DNA of 5,415 bases, taken from positions 1 to 5,415 of the forward strand of contig CAZYOC010000289.1 in the NCBI GenBank assembly GCA_964648415.1, given 5' to 3'. Below the pieces are notes generated by a model that saw only the letters and a list, made by a program, of their open reading frames with translations, had not been told where the DNA came from and did not search any database. Numbering within the stretch: the first letter of the stretch is position 1; every line of letters begins with the position of its first letter. The stretch comes from G963669175 sp964648415 (GTDB lineage Bacteria > Electryoneota > Electryoneia > Electryoneales > Electryoneaceae). The position numbers and the translations under genes were made by a program. Below, in pieces: positions 1 to 5,306 of the stretch.

Positions 1-112
1 ACCTAAATGCAAAAAGTTCTCGCATGACGGAGCAATTTCGGGAATCGCTATAGCACACCTTTGTTTCCCTCGCCTGCATGTGTTAGATCATTTGTAGTAT
101 TCTTGTGCATAC
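1..112 (-). pseudogene. Out-of-frame continuation of the abortive-infection-like gene, cut by the window edge
   Basis: Just past the stop of the upstream frame (TGA at 113-115), the next frame, read from the T6 run at 123-128 down to base 51, gives FFELLSMHKNTTNDLTHAGE and a further six residues, GNKGVL. It ends at a TAG (48-50). The FFELLSMHK part has the look of the conserved segment that follows the coiled coil in putative phage abortive infection proteins (typically an NFE-x-x-FF-x-LL-x-LH pattern). From about base 55 downward the original frame is open again to the window edge (CYSDSRNCSVMRELFAFR), so a second, restoring shift is possible. The break is seen directly. The homology is from memory of the family. 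Decay, an assembly error in a homopolymer, or programmed slippage could each explain it. Confidence 0.45.
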
Positions 113-475
113 TCAGCAACTCAAAAAACCTCTTTCAAAATTCTGTATTTTGAATGCTTTGTTTTGCAACTCTAATTGTTTCTTTTGCCCTTCTAGTTCT
201 TTAGTCGTCTGCCTCAACTCAGTTCGTTGCAATTCTAACTCTTGTGATTGTAGCCTGATAGCTATTATCAGCCCTACAAAGGCCAACCCGGAAAAGAGCG
301 AATTGACCGCACCAAACATATCTCCAAACGTACCTCTATCTCCCCAGGAATCAATAGATCCGATAGGAATGAGGAGTAGGAATGTCACACCCCACAGAAC
401 AATCACAATAGCGAAAAGCCACCAGAAATCCAGCAGCGCTTGTCCAAATGTCTTTGCCTTCTTTGCTTCTTCCAC
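113..475 (-). CDS. Two-TM coiled-coil protein, N-terminal part of a putative phage abortive infection (putAbiC-like) protein, probably frameshifted
   Basis: Counting from the GTG at 475, the 120-residue product has two membrane segments (about residues 18-40 and 55-75). They are separated by a short loop with SWGDRGTFGDMFGAVNSLFS, and followed by a charged heptad-rich coiled coil (about 76-108, with ELELQRTEL and KKQLELQNK). This architecture and the WGD-x-GTFGDMFG motif match the N-terminus of putative phage abortive infection proteins, membrane-anchored proteins usually around 300 residues long with a C-terminal cytoplasmic domain. Here the frame stops after QNFERGFLSC, so the effector part is missing in this frame. 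The start is chosen as GTG 475 because a strong GGAGGT (480-485) lies 4 bases upstream; an alternative TTG at 487 would lack that signal. It follows hicA by about 33 bases on the same strand, probably in one operon. Base composition is clearly AT-richer than the rest, suggesting transfer. The family call is moderate; the exact function is unknown. Confidence 0.65.
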   Translation of the reverse strand: MEEAKKAKTFGQALLDFWWLFAIVIVLWGVTFLLLIPIGSIDSWGDRGTFGDMFGAVNSLFSGLAFVGLIIAIRLQSQELELQRTELRQTTKELEGQKKQLELQNKAFKIQNFERGFLSC

Positions 476-479
476 ACCA

Positions 480-485
480 ACCTCC
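480..485 (-). promoter_or_regulatory. Ribosome binding site deciding the start of the Abi-like gene
   Basis: On the minus strand the sequence reads GGAGGT, then 4 bases, then GTG (473-475). This favours the GTG start over the TTG at 485-487, which overlaps the site itself. Confidence 0.6.
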
Positions 486-508
486 AAACTGTGTATGTGA
501 AATACTAA

Positions 509-739
509 TCAGAGATACTTGTTCAGGTCCTCCACACTCATCCCCGCCATTCGCAGAATGTTCTTCAGCGTACGCTTTTTGAGATCCTTCGCGTGCATGG
601 GGACAGGGACGAAGCGGGTGGAGGCGTCGGGATGGTGGAGATACAGATGACTGCCGGACTGATGGTCTTCGACAAATCCGGCACGCTTCAGCGCACGCAC
701 GACCTTTTTCGGTGTCAGGACTGGTAATTTGGGCGACAT
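509..739 (-). CDS. hicA: HicA-type mRNA interferase toxin
   Basis: This 76-residue protein is the toxin of a type II HicAB toxin-antitoxin pair. HicA folds as a small double-stranded-RNA-binding-like domain that cleaves mRNA in the cytoplasm until neutralised by HicB. Seen here are the N-terminal helix (TPKKVVRALKRAGF, 9-22), the QSGSHLYLHH segment with the conserved Gly29 and the catalytic-type His31, the VPVPMH strand (44-49) and the C-terminal helix region TLKNILRMAGMSVEDLNKYL. Length is normal for the family. The position usually occupied by Gly in the kkGTL motif is Arg56. The start ATG is preceded by AGGAA (745-749) five bases away. It lies 26 bases downstream of hicB, so the order is antitoxin first. 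Both catalytic-site features are intact, so it is probably a working toxin. Confidence 0.93.
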   Translation of the reverse strand: MSPKLPVLTPKKVVRALKRAGFVEDHQSGSHLYLHHPDASTRFVPVPMHAKDLKKRTLKNILRMAGMSVEDLNKYL

Positions 740-765
740 TGAGCTTCCTGGTTGTCGAGGTGATT

Positions 766-1002
766 CTACATCGCAATGGCCAACCGTTCGAGATGAGGTT
801 TGTGTTCGTCGCTCTCTACGGGGATGGGCTGACCGTTCTTCTGTAAGACTTCCAAGTAGCCCTTGATCAAATCCTGCGCCATCGCTTTGGCTTCGGCGAG
901 GGTTTCGCCCTGGGTGGTGATACCGTCGAGTGCGGGGACGTGCGCGATGTAGCCACCTTCCTCCGCCGGTTCAAAGACCACCGTGTATTCGTACTGTTCC
1001 AT
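766..1002 (-). CDS. hicB: HicB-type antitoxin
   Basis: This 78-residue protein is the antitoxin that binds and masks HicA. It shows the characteristic degraded RNase H-like fold motif of HicB: YTVVFEPAEEGGYIAHVPALDGITTQGETLAEAKAMAQDL (6-45), then GYLEVLQKNGQPIPVES. There is no room for a C-terminal ribbon-helix-helix or HTH DNA-binding domain, so this is the short, single-domain form, and autorepression by HicB alone is less certain than in longer members. The start ATG has an ideal GGAGG (1007-1011) four bases upstream. It is the first gene of the minus-strand cluster, with hicA directly after it and an Abi-like gene after that. The pair may stabilise the locus or act in phage defence; that role is inferred. 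Confidence 0.93.
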   Translation of the reverse strand: MEQYEYTVVFEPAEEGGYIAHVPALDGITTQGETLAEAKAMAQDLIKGYLEVLQKNGQPIPVESDEHKPHLERLAIAM

Positions 1003-1076
1003 GACGCCTCCAGGTTGTCATCAAAAGATACGATGCACGGCGGTGTTTTCACAGGGCAAAGGCGGAGCGGGTTGCG

Positions 1077-1153
1077 AGAACCACGGAAGTGGTTCTTTGT
1101 CATAGCCCAAGGTCAGCGCAGCGCCACCCTGGGGAACCGGAACAGCGTCCCCA
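1077..1153. repeat. Two short inverted repeats upstream of hicB
   Basis: AGAACCAC (1077-1084) and GTGGTTCT (1089-1096) form a perfect 8-base stem. On the plus strand its GGAA loop fits the GNRA tetraloop rule. TGGGGA (1130-1135) and TCCCCA (1148-1153) form a 6-base stem with a 12-base loop. They lie about 75-150 bases upstream of the hicB start. No T-run follows on either strand, so they are not convincing terminators. The first could be an operator or an end-of-transcript structure. Confidence 0.5.
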
Positions 1154-1173
1154 AACCTCATGCGCCTTCCTCG

Positions 1174-1199
1174 CAGACAGCCCCGGCCGGGGTTGTCTG
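1174..1199. repeat. 26-base GC-rich near-perfect palindrome
   Basis: CAGACAGCCCCG and its mirror meet at a GGCC centre and pair throughout the 26 bases, except 1180/1193, which is a G-U wobble in plus-strand RNA. It is followed by a purine-rich tract with two copies of GCGAAAAG (about 1202-1231). No T-run follows, so it is not a standard terminator on the plus strand. Confidence 0.7.
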
Positions 1200-1251
1200 A
1201 GAGCGAAAAGACAGAAAGAAGGCGAAAAGAAAGTAGCGATCACTTCTCCTC

Positions 1252-1289
1252 CCCACAGTGCGGCCCAAACAGACGGGCCGTACTGTGGG
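1252..1289. repeat. Long hairpin, 15-base stem
   Basis: CCCACAGTGCGGCCC (1252-1266) pairs with GGGCCGTACTGTGGG (1275-1289) around an 8-base loop. The only non-Watson-Crick pair is 1260/1281, G-U on the plus strand. No U-tract follows. It may be part of a dispersed palindromic element or a structured RNA. Confidence 0.75.
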
Positions 1290-1295
1290 CTATGA

Positions 1296-1321
1296 CAGGG
1301 AATCCCTGCCGGGATTCTCTG
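1296..1321. repeat. Hairpin, 11-base stem
   Basis: CAGGGAATCCC (1296-1306) pairs with GGGATTCTCTG (1311-1321) around a TGCC loop. One pair (1299/1318) is a G-U wobble on the plus strand. The GGGAATCC core resembles the stem of the dispersed repeat found further right, so it may be a diverged relative. Confidence 0.65.
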
Positions 1322-1346
1322 AAGGTAGCACGGAAACCTGATCTGG

Positions 1347-1411
1347 ATTCCTGCCTGCCAGACTGTATCAAAATAGAAACCGATCTCATCCCAGCGAAGG
1401 CTGGGATCCAG
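1347..1411 (+). repeat. Dispersed repeat, copy 1 (about 65 bases)
   Basis: Bases 1347-1374 match 5336-5363 at 26 of 28 positions, with the core CCAGACTGTATCAAAAT exact. Bases 1382-1411 match 5372-5401 at 26 of 30. The 3' half forms the hairpin ATCCCAGC-GAAG-GCTGGGAT (1388-1407). Upstream, CTGGATTCCTGC (1344-1355) is an inverted half-copy of the same repeat family (compare 5239-5250). Confidence 0.8.
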
Positions 1412-1585
1412 GCAAGGTGCTAGAATATAATAGGTTAGCAAGCTAGAAACGAAACAAGGTTCAATACGCAGTTTTATAGCTAACATCTTGTAGTATATAA
1501 ACATGACTGGATTCACGGCTGTCCTAAACTACAGGACACCGCAAGCTTCACTTCGTTCCGGTTCCAGCCTTCGCTGGAATGAGAT
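1383..1585. mobile_element. MITE-like unit with 24-base terminal inverted repeats
   Basis: Bases 1383-1406 (beginning ATCTCATCCCAGCGAAGG) and the reverse complement of 1562-1585 agree at 22 of 24 positions. The two differences are partners in the stem each end can form. The 203-base unit has no coding capacity. It encloses an AT-rich core (about 1420-1510) and a small stem (TGTCCT 1520-1525, AGGACA 1533-1538). No convincing target-site duplication is seen. It could instead be two independently inserted copies of the dispersed hairpin in opposite orientation. Confidence 0.5.
1493..1517 (+). repeat. 25-base segment repeated inverted at the right window edge
   Basis: Read forward from GTATATAAACATGACTGG, it matches the reverse complement of 5391-5415 at 23 of 25 positions. 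The match reaches the last base of the window, so the true repeat may be longer. Confidence 0.75.
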
Positions 1586-1593
1586 ACCTCTCG

Positions 1594-1625
1594 CATTCTG
1601 CGACAGTACGCTTCGCAGGAATGAC
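1594..1625 (-). repeat. Degenerate copy of the dispersed hairpin repeat
   Basis: Read on the minus strand this stretch begins TCATTCCTGCGAAGCG, the left arm of the repeat, followed by extra loop bases before a GCAGAATG arm with a bulge. It looks like a copy with an insertion in its loop. Confidence 0.5.
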
Positions 1626-1718
1626 ACTCGTTGTTGGAGGTGGTCGGTGACGCAGAGGAGACACTCGTTTTCCATCGCTGTGTTGTAATCAACAAAAAGC
1701 AATCAGTTAAGCAATTGA

Positions 1719-1780
1719 GGCCCCCTCGCCCACCGCTCCATCCCGCAACCGACCCCGTCCGCCCCTCTCCTCTTGCCCCT
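1719..1780. other. C-rich, G-poor tract upstream of the proS promoter (G-rich on the minus strand)
   Basis: About 60 bases are dominated by C runs on the plus strand. The minus strand carries several GGG to GGGGG runs with loops of 3-10 bases. It could fold as a G-quadruplex on the minus strand, or act as a Rho-loading stretch if transcribed on the plus strand. Neither role is shown by the sequence alone. Confidence 0.35.
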
Positions 1781-1802
1781 GAGCGGGCGCGGGTGGTATA
1801 CT
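1773..1802 (+). promoter_or_regulatory. Sigma70-like promoter for proS
   Basis: TTGCCC (1773-1778) and TATACT (1797-1802) are 18 bases apart, with a TGG just before the -10 box. Transcription would begin near 1809, giving a leader of about 107 bases before the proS ATG. No other good promoter is visible in the preceding 100 bases. Confidence 0.6.
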
Positions 1803-1824
1803 CAAAGGTTTAGAGGAACACATT

Positions 1825-1849
1825 CCGCCGGGGGAGGGTCTCCCGGCGG
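1825..1849 (+). promoter_or_regulatory. GC-rich hairpin in the proS leader
   Basis: CCGCCGGG (1825-1832) pairs with CCCGGCGG (1842-1849), and the stem can extend by three further pairs, one G-U, to a GGG loop. No T-run follows, so it is a leader structure rather than a standard attenuator. Confidence 0.55.
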
Positions 1850-1867
1850 GCGGGGATAACCGGTACC

Positions 1868-1898
1868 TTTCACCAGGACCGGGTTCGTTTCACCAGGA
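1868..1898 (+). repeat. Direct repeat of TTTCACCAGGA in the proS leader
   Basis: Two exact 11-base copies (1868-1878 and 1888-1898) start 20 bases apart, about two helical turns, just before the proS start. They could bind a protein on the same DNA face, or be read in the mRNA. No regulator is recognised. Confidence 0.6.
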
Positions 1899-1915
1899 AC
1901 TGTCGGGACCGTATC

Positions 1916-3649
1916 ATGCGTTTATCCAAAGCCTTCATGCCGACGCTCAAAGAGGTACCGTCGGACGCTGTTGTCACCAGTCACCGTTTGATGCTCCGCG
2001 CCGGCCTGGTGAGGCCGTTGCTCGCCGGGGTTTACTCCTACCTGCCGTTCGGGCAGAAAGCCGCGCTCAAGGCTATGGCCATTATCCGCGAGGAGATGGA
2101 CCGCATCGGCGGGCAGGAAGTGTTGCTCCCGGTGCTCAACCCCGTCGAGATCTGGCGGGAGACCGGCCGGGACAAGGACATGGGCTCGGAGATGTTCCAT
2201 GTGTATGACCGCAAGGAGCGTGAGCTGGTGATGGCGCCGACCCACGAGGAGGTGATCTGCCACCTCGCCCGCAACGAGATCCGCAGCTACAAGGAGCTGC
2301 CCCAGATCTGGTACCAGATCCAGAGCAAGTTCCGTGACGAGCCGCGGCCCCGGAGCGGCGAGCTGCGCACCCGGCAGTTCTTTATGAAGGACGCGTACAC
2401 GCTGACCGTGAACTACGAAGACCTGGACAAGCTGTACACGCTGCACGATGAAGCCTATCGTCGCATTTTCCGCCGTGCGGGGCTGGATTTCTTCGTGGTC
2501 GGAGCGTCGTCGGGCGTCATGGGCGGCACCGGCAGCGAGGAGTTCATGGTGGAGTCCGACGCCGGCGAGGACACCTGCGTGCTCTGCAAGAGCTGCGGCT
2601 ACGCGGCCAATCAGGAGGTGGCGGTCTCGAACCTGGAGGAGACCCACGCGCCGGAATCCCCGGTCGAGTTCGAGAAGGTGTCGACACCGACCCAGCGCAC
2701 CGTGGAAGAGGTCGCCGAGTTCCTGAAGAAGCCGAAAGCCCGTTTCATCAAGTCGCTGGTGTTCATGGGCGATGACGGCCCGGCGATGGTGCTGGTGCGG
2801 GGCGACGACGAGGTCAACGAGTCCAAGCTGTTGCCGATTCTGGGCGCGTCCCTGCGGCCCGCCGAACCCGAAGAGGTTCAGCAACTGCTGGGCGTGGAGG
2901 TCGGTTTCCTCGGCCCGGTGGGCGTGGAAGAGAAGATCCGCATTATCGCCGACCAACGGCTGGAAGGCATGCGGAACATGGTCAGCGGGGCCAACGAGCA
3001 CCAGTACCACGTGATCGGCATCCATGTGGGCGAGACGTTCGAGCCGGCAGAGTGGGCCGATGTCCGGCTGGTGCGCGAGGGCGAACCCTGCCCGGAATGC
3101 GGCAAGCCTCTGGACGTGGTCCGCGCCATCGAGCTGGGCCATATCTTCAAGCTGGGCACGAAGTACAGCGAGGCGATGGGCGCGACGGTACTCGACCAGA
3201 ACGGCAAGGAAGTCCCGATTGTGATGGGCAGTTACGGGATCGGCGTTGGGCGGCTGCTGTCGGCGGTGATCGAGACGGACGCGGACGACAACGGGATCGT
3301 GTGGCCGGTGTCGCTGGCGCCGTACGAGGTGGTTGTGATGCCGCTGAAGGTCAAAAGCGAAGCGAGCATGCAGGTGGCGGAGGCGCTGTATGACGAGATC
3401 CGTGGGCTGGGCTGGGATGTGGCGCTGGATGACCGTGACGCCCGCCCCGGCGTGAAGTTCAAGGACGCCGATCTGATGGGTTTCCCCTTCCAGGTGGTGA
3501 TCGGGGAACGGTCCCTGGCGGAAGGCAAGATCGAGTTGAAACGGCGGCGTGACGGCGAGAAAGTGGAGATTCCGAAGGACGCCGCGGTGGCGGTATTGCA
3601 GAAGTGGCGTGAGGAAGACCTGGCCCGGACCAGTCCGGAGCCCAAGTAA
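1916..3649 (+). CDS. proS: Prolyl-tRNA synthetase, bacterial type with editing domain
   Basis: The enzyme joins proline to tRNA-Pro using ATP in the cytosol. The 577-residue product matches the usual length of bacterial ProRS (about 570). Class II landmarks are present: SHRLMLRAGLVRPLLAGVYS (22-41), PTHEEV (108-113), motif 2 FRDEPRPRSGELRTRQF (139-155), and motif 3 GSYGIGVGRLLSA (438-450). An inserted editing domain lies between motifs 2 and 3 (about 224-405). It contains Lys279 in RFIKSLVF, the position known to matter for editing mischarged alanyl-tRNA in E. coli ProRS, and GANEHQYH (358-365). Cysteine pairs C221/C224/C227 and C392/C395 flank the insertion and may bind zinc, unlike E. coli. 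The anticodon-binding domain is about 469-570, with LDDRDARPGVKF. The ATG start gives the standard MRLSKAFMPTLKEVP opening. Its ribosome site (GGGA, 1905-1908) is weak. Confidence 0.97.
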   Translation: MRLSKAFMPTLKEVPSDAVVTSHRLMLRAGLVRPLLAGVYSYLPFGQKAALKAMAIIREEMDRIGGQEVLLPVLNPVEIWRETGRDKDMGSEMFHVYDRKERELVMAPTHEEVICHLARNEIRSYKELPQIWYQIQSKFRDEPRPRSGELRTRQFFMKDAYTLTVNYEDLDKLYTLHDEAYRRIFRRAGLDFFVVGASSGVMGGTGSEEFMVESDAGEDTCVLCKSCGYAANQEVAVSNLEETHAPESPVEFEKVSTPTQRTVEEVAEFLKKPKARFIKSLVFMGDDGPAMVLVRGDDEVNESKLLPILGASLRPAEPEEVQQLLGVEVGFLGPVGVEEKIRIIADQRLEGMRNMVSGANEHQYHVIGIHVGETFEPAEWADVRLVREGEPCPECGKPLDVVRAIELGHIFKLGTKYSEAMGATVLDQNGKEVPIVMGSYGIGVGRLLSAVIETDADDNGIVWPVSLAPYEVVVMPLKVKSEASMQVAEALYDEIRGLGWDVALDDRDARPGVKFKDADLMGFPFQVVIGERSLAEGKIELKRRRDGEKVEIPKDAAVAVLQKWREEDLARTSPEPK

Positions 3650-3679
3650 CATCGTGGACTAACGGGACGTATCGACTTC

Positions 3680-4873
3680 ATGAAGACGATCGCGGAGAGC
3701 GTGAAGGAGTTTTCCCGGGCCAGGGAAGTCCAGGCCATGGGGTTGTACCCGTATTTCAGAGAGATCGAGAGCGAGCAGGGCGCGACGGTGACCATGAATG
3801 GGAAACCGGTGCTGATGATGGGTTCGAACAACTACCTCGGTCTCACCAACCACCCGGAAGTGAAGGAAGCGGCGCAGAAAGCCATTGACAACTACGGCAC
3901 CGGCTGCGCGGGCTCGCGTTTCCTCAACGGCACCCTCTCGATTCACCGTGAATGCGAGGAGGTGCTGGCGGACTTCATGGGCGCCGACGCCGCTTTGGTG
4001 TTCTCCACCGGCCTGATGGCCAACACCGGCAGCATTCCGCACCTGGTCCCGCGCACCGGCTACATCATCACCGACCGGATGGACCACGCCAGCATTCTGG
4101 ACGCTTCCCGGCTGGCGTTCGGCAAGACCATCAAGTACGCCCACAACGACATGCAGGATCTGGAGAACAAGCTGAGCCGGCTGGAAGCGGACCGCAACAA
4201 GCTGATCGTGATCGACGGCGTGTTTTCCATGGAGGGCGACATCGCCCCGTTGAAGGACATCCTGGACATCGCGGACAAATACGGCGCGGAGCTGGTGGTG
4301 GACGACGCTCACGCGATCGGGGTGCTCGGTCCCGGCGGTACGGGTACCGCCGCGCATTTCAAGGTGAGCGACCGTATCCTGGGTACGGTGGGCACGTTCA
4401 GCAAGTCCCTCGCCTCCATCGGCGGATTCTTCGCCGGCAGCGACGCGGTGATCCATTTCCTGAAGCACCACAGCCGGCACCTGATCTTTTCCGCCAGCCC
4501 TCCGCCCGCGTCCATGGCGTCGGTCATCAAGGCGGTGGAAATCATCCGGCGCGAACCGGAGCGTATTGAACGCCTCTGGCAGCTGACCCACTACCTGCGG
4601 GAGAACCTGACCAGCGTCGGGTTCAACATCGGCAAGTGCGAAACACCCATCATCCCGGTGTATGTCGGCGACGACATGAAGGTGTTCAAGGCCTGCATGA
4701 AGTTGCAGGAAGAAGGCGTGTTCGTCAACCCGGTGATCAGCCCCGCGGTGCCAAAAGAATCGACCCTGATCCGGCTGTCGCTGATGTCCACGCTGACCGA
4801 AGAGCAGCTTGACTTCGCGATGGAGAAGCTGCTGAAAGTGGGCCGCGAGCTGGACTTCGTCAACGAAGGGTAG
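3680..4873 (+). CDS. spt: PLP-dependent alpha-oxoamine synthase, probably serine palmitoyltransferase
   Basis: Enzymes of this family condense an amino acid with an acyl thioester and release CO2. The serine palmitoyltransferase branch makes 3-ketosphinganine, the first step of sphingolipid synthesis, in the cytoplasm or at the membrane surface. Visible are SNNYLGL (49-55), GTGCAGSRFLNGT (73-85), DHASILDA (135-142, with the ring-stacking-type His136), the cofactor aspartate motif VVDDAHAIG (206-214), and the Schiff-base lysine Lys242 in GTFSKSLASIGGF. The C-terminal LIRLSLM carries Arg365. The YPYFREIES opening, HHSRHLIFSAS and GVFVNPVISPAV resemble the Bacteroidota-type Spt closely. The 397-residue length is normal, and the ATG places YPYF at the usual distance. 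The gene begins 30 bases after proS and has only a distant GGGA ahead of it, so it is likely co-transcribed. BioF or Kbl activity remains possible. Confidence 0.8.
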   Translation: MKTIAESVKEFSRAREVQAMGLYPYFREIESEQGATVTMNGKPVLMMGSNNYLGLTNHPEVKEAAQKAIDNYGTGCAGSRFLNGTLSIHRECEEVLADFMGADAALVFSTGLMANTGSIPHLVPRTGYIITDRMDHASILDASRLAFGKTIKYAHNDMQDLENKLSRLEADRNKLIVIDGVFSMEGDIAPLKDILDIADKYGAELVVDDAHAIGVLGPGGTGTAAHFKVSDRILGTVGTFSKSLASIGGFFAGSDAVIHFLKHHSRHLIFSASPPPASMASVIKAVEIIRREPERIERLWQLTHYLRENLTSVGFNIGKCETPIIPVYVGDDMKVFKACMKLQEEGVFVNPVISPAVPKESTLIRLSLMSTLTEEQLDFAMEKLLKVGRELDFVNEG

Positions 4874-4904
4874 CCCTCAACATTTTCGGCTGATTCATTC
4901 CGCT

Positions 4905-4977
4905 GGTCCTGTCAGGTCGTGAAGCGCGTCGGTTTGACAGCAAGGGGTGTCGGTCCTGTCAGGTCGTGAAGCGCGTC
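4905..4977 (+). repeat. 26-base perfect direct repeat downstream of spt
   Basis: Bases 4905-4930 and 4952-4977 are identical (starting GGTCCTGTCAGGTCGTGAAG), 47 bases apart. Both copies are followed by a TGACAGC (4935-4941 and 4995-5001), so the unit is a duplicated palindrome whose right arm has diverged in the first copy (CTGTCA 4909-4914 with TGACAG 4935-4940). Confidence 0.85.
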
Positions 4978-5000
4978 TGTGTGCGCTGGAGACCTGACAG
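4956..5000. repeat. Hairpin, 10-base outer and 5-base inner stem
   Basis: CTGTCAGGTC (4956-4965) pairs exactly with GACCTGACAG (4991-5000). Inside it, AGCGC (4970-4974) pairs with GCGCT (4983-4987). On the plus strand it is followed by an A-rich rather than a T-rich run, so it is not a classical intrinsic terminator for spt, though it could still protect or end the transcript. Confidence 0.7.
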
Positions 5001-5004
5001 CGAA

Positions 5005-5040
5005 GTGAAAAAGGTGAAAAAAGTAAAGAAAGTGAAAAAA
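5005..5040 (+). repeat. 9-base tandem repeat, four units, encoding (VKK)4
   Basis: Units GTGAAAAAG, GTGAAAAAA, GTAAAGAAA and GTGAAAAAA follow one another. All differences are G/A changes at third codon positions in this frame. The frame is open from 4894 to a TGA at 5086-5088, with GTG codons at 4966, 4981 and 5005 as possible starts but no clear ribosome site. It may be a low-complexity purine tract or a very small lysine-rich peptide; coding is not established. Confidence 0.5.
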
Positions 5041-5220
5041 GACGGTGCTCCGCTATTTCGTGTGGGTAGCGTTCCAGTCCCCGTGTGACGGGTCGTATCT
5101 TGTCGGGAACCATTTCTCGACCAAGAAACCCTCCCGATGCTGTCACCAATTGAAGACCTGTATAACCGCGCTTTAGGCTTGGAAGCTCCGTTAGAGTATT
5201 TCTCGAATGAAATGTCCCAT

Positions 5221-5250
5221 GATGTCATTCCTGCGAAAGCAGGAATCCAG
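5221..5250 (+). repeat. Dispersed hairpin repeat, copy with GAAA loop
   Basis: TTCCTGC (5228-5234) and GCAGGAA (5239-5245) form a 7-base stem around GAAA, followed by the family ending TCCAG. The variable stem pair is T-A here, against A-T at 1393/1402 and C-G at 5383/5392. Confidence 0.8.
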
Positions 5251-5306
5251 AATAAACAATTCCTTAAGAATCTCAGTGTGTCCGATTCTTTGCAAGAACC
5301 ACTATA

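Noticed and set aside
105..500. A 131-codon plus-strand frame opposite the Abi-like gene
   Set aside because: Ser/Asn/Cys-rich composition without domains; the minus-strand reading gives clear membrane segments and a coiled coil with a good ribosome site.
1025..1053. Possible hicBA promoter on the minus strand (TATCTT with TGTGAA 17 bases upstream)
   Set aside because: The -35 match is poor. A promoter must exist near here, but this one is not supported well enough to list.
1100..1516. A 138-codon minus-strand frame in the repeat region
   Set aside because: It contains translated repeat (LDPSLRWDE) and hairpin sequence and has no ribosome site of note.
1382..1630. CRISPR array
   Set aside because: The repeats are few, in mixed orientation, irregularly spaced and diverged, and no cas gene is present.
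1922..3652. A 576-codon open frame on the minus strand opposite proS
   Set aside because: It mirrors proS almost end to end and its translation is rich in His, Leu and Arg with no recognisable domain, the usual by-product of GC-rich codon use.
3659..4591. A 310-codon open frame on the minus strand opposite spt
   Set aside because: Same explanation; the plus-strand protein has full catalytic motifs, and this one has none.
3680..4873. Assignment as 8-amino-7-oxononanoate synthase (BioF) or glycine C-acetyltransferase (Kbl)
   Set aside because: The fold is shared, but the YPYFREIES start, GTGCAGSRFLNGT, HHSRHLIFSAS and VNPVISPAV segments fit the Bacteroidota-type serine palmitoyltransferase better, and no biotin or threonine genes are adjacent.
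4956..5040. Intrinsic terminator of spt
   Set aside because: The hairpin is strong, but an A-rich rather than T-rich tract follows it on the transcribed strand.
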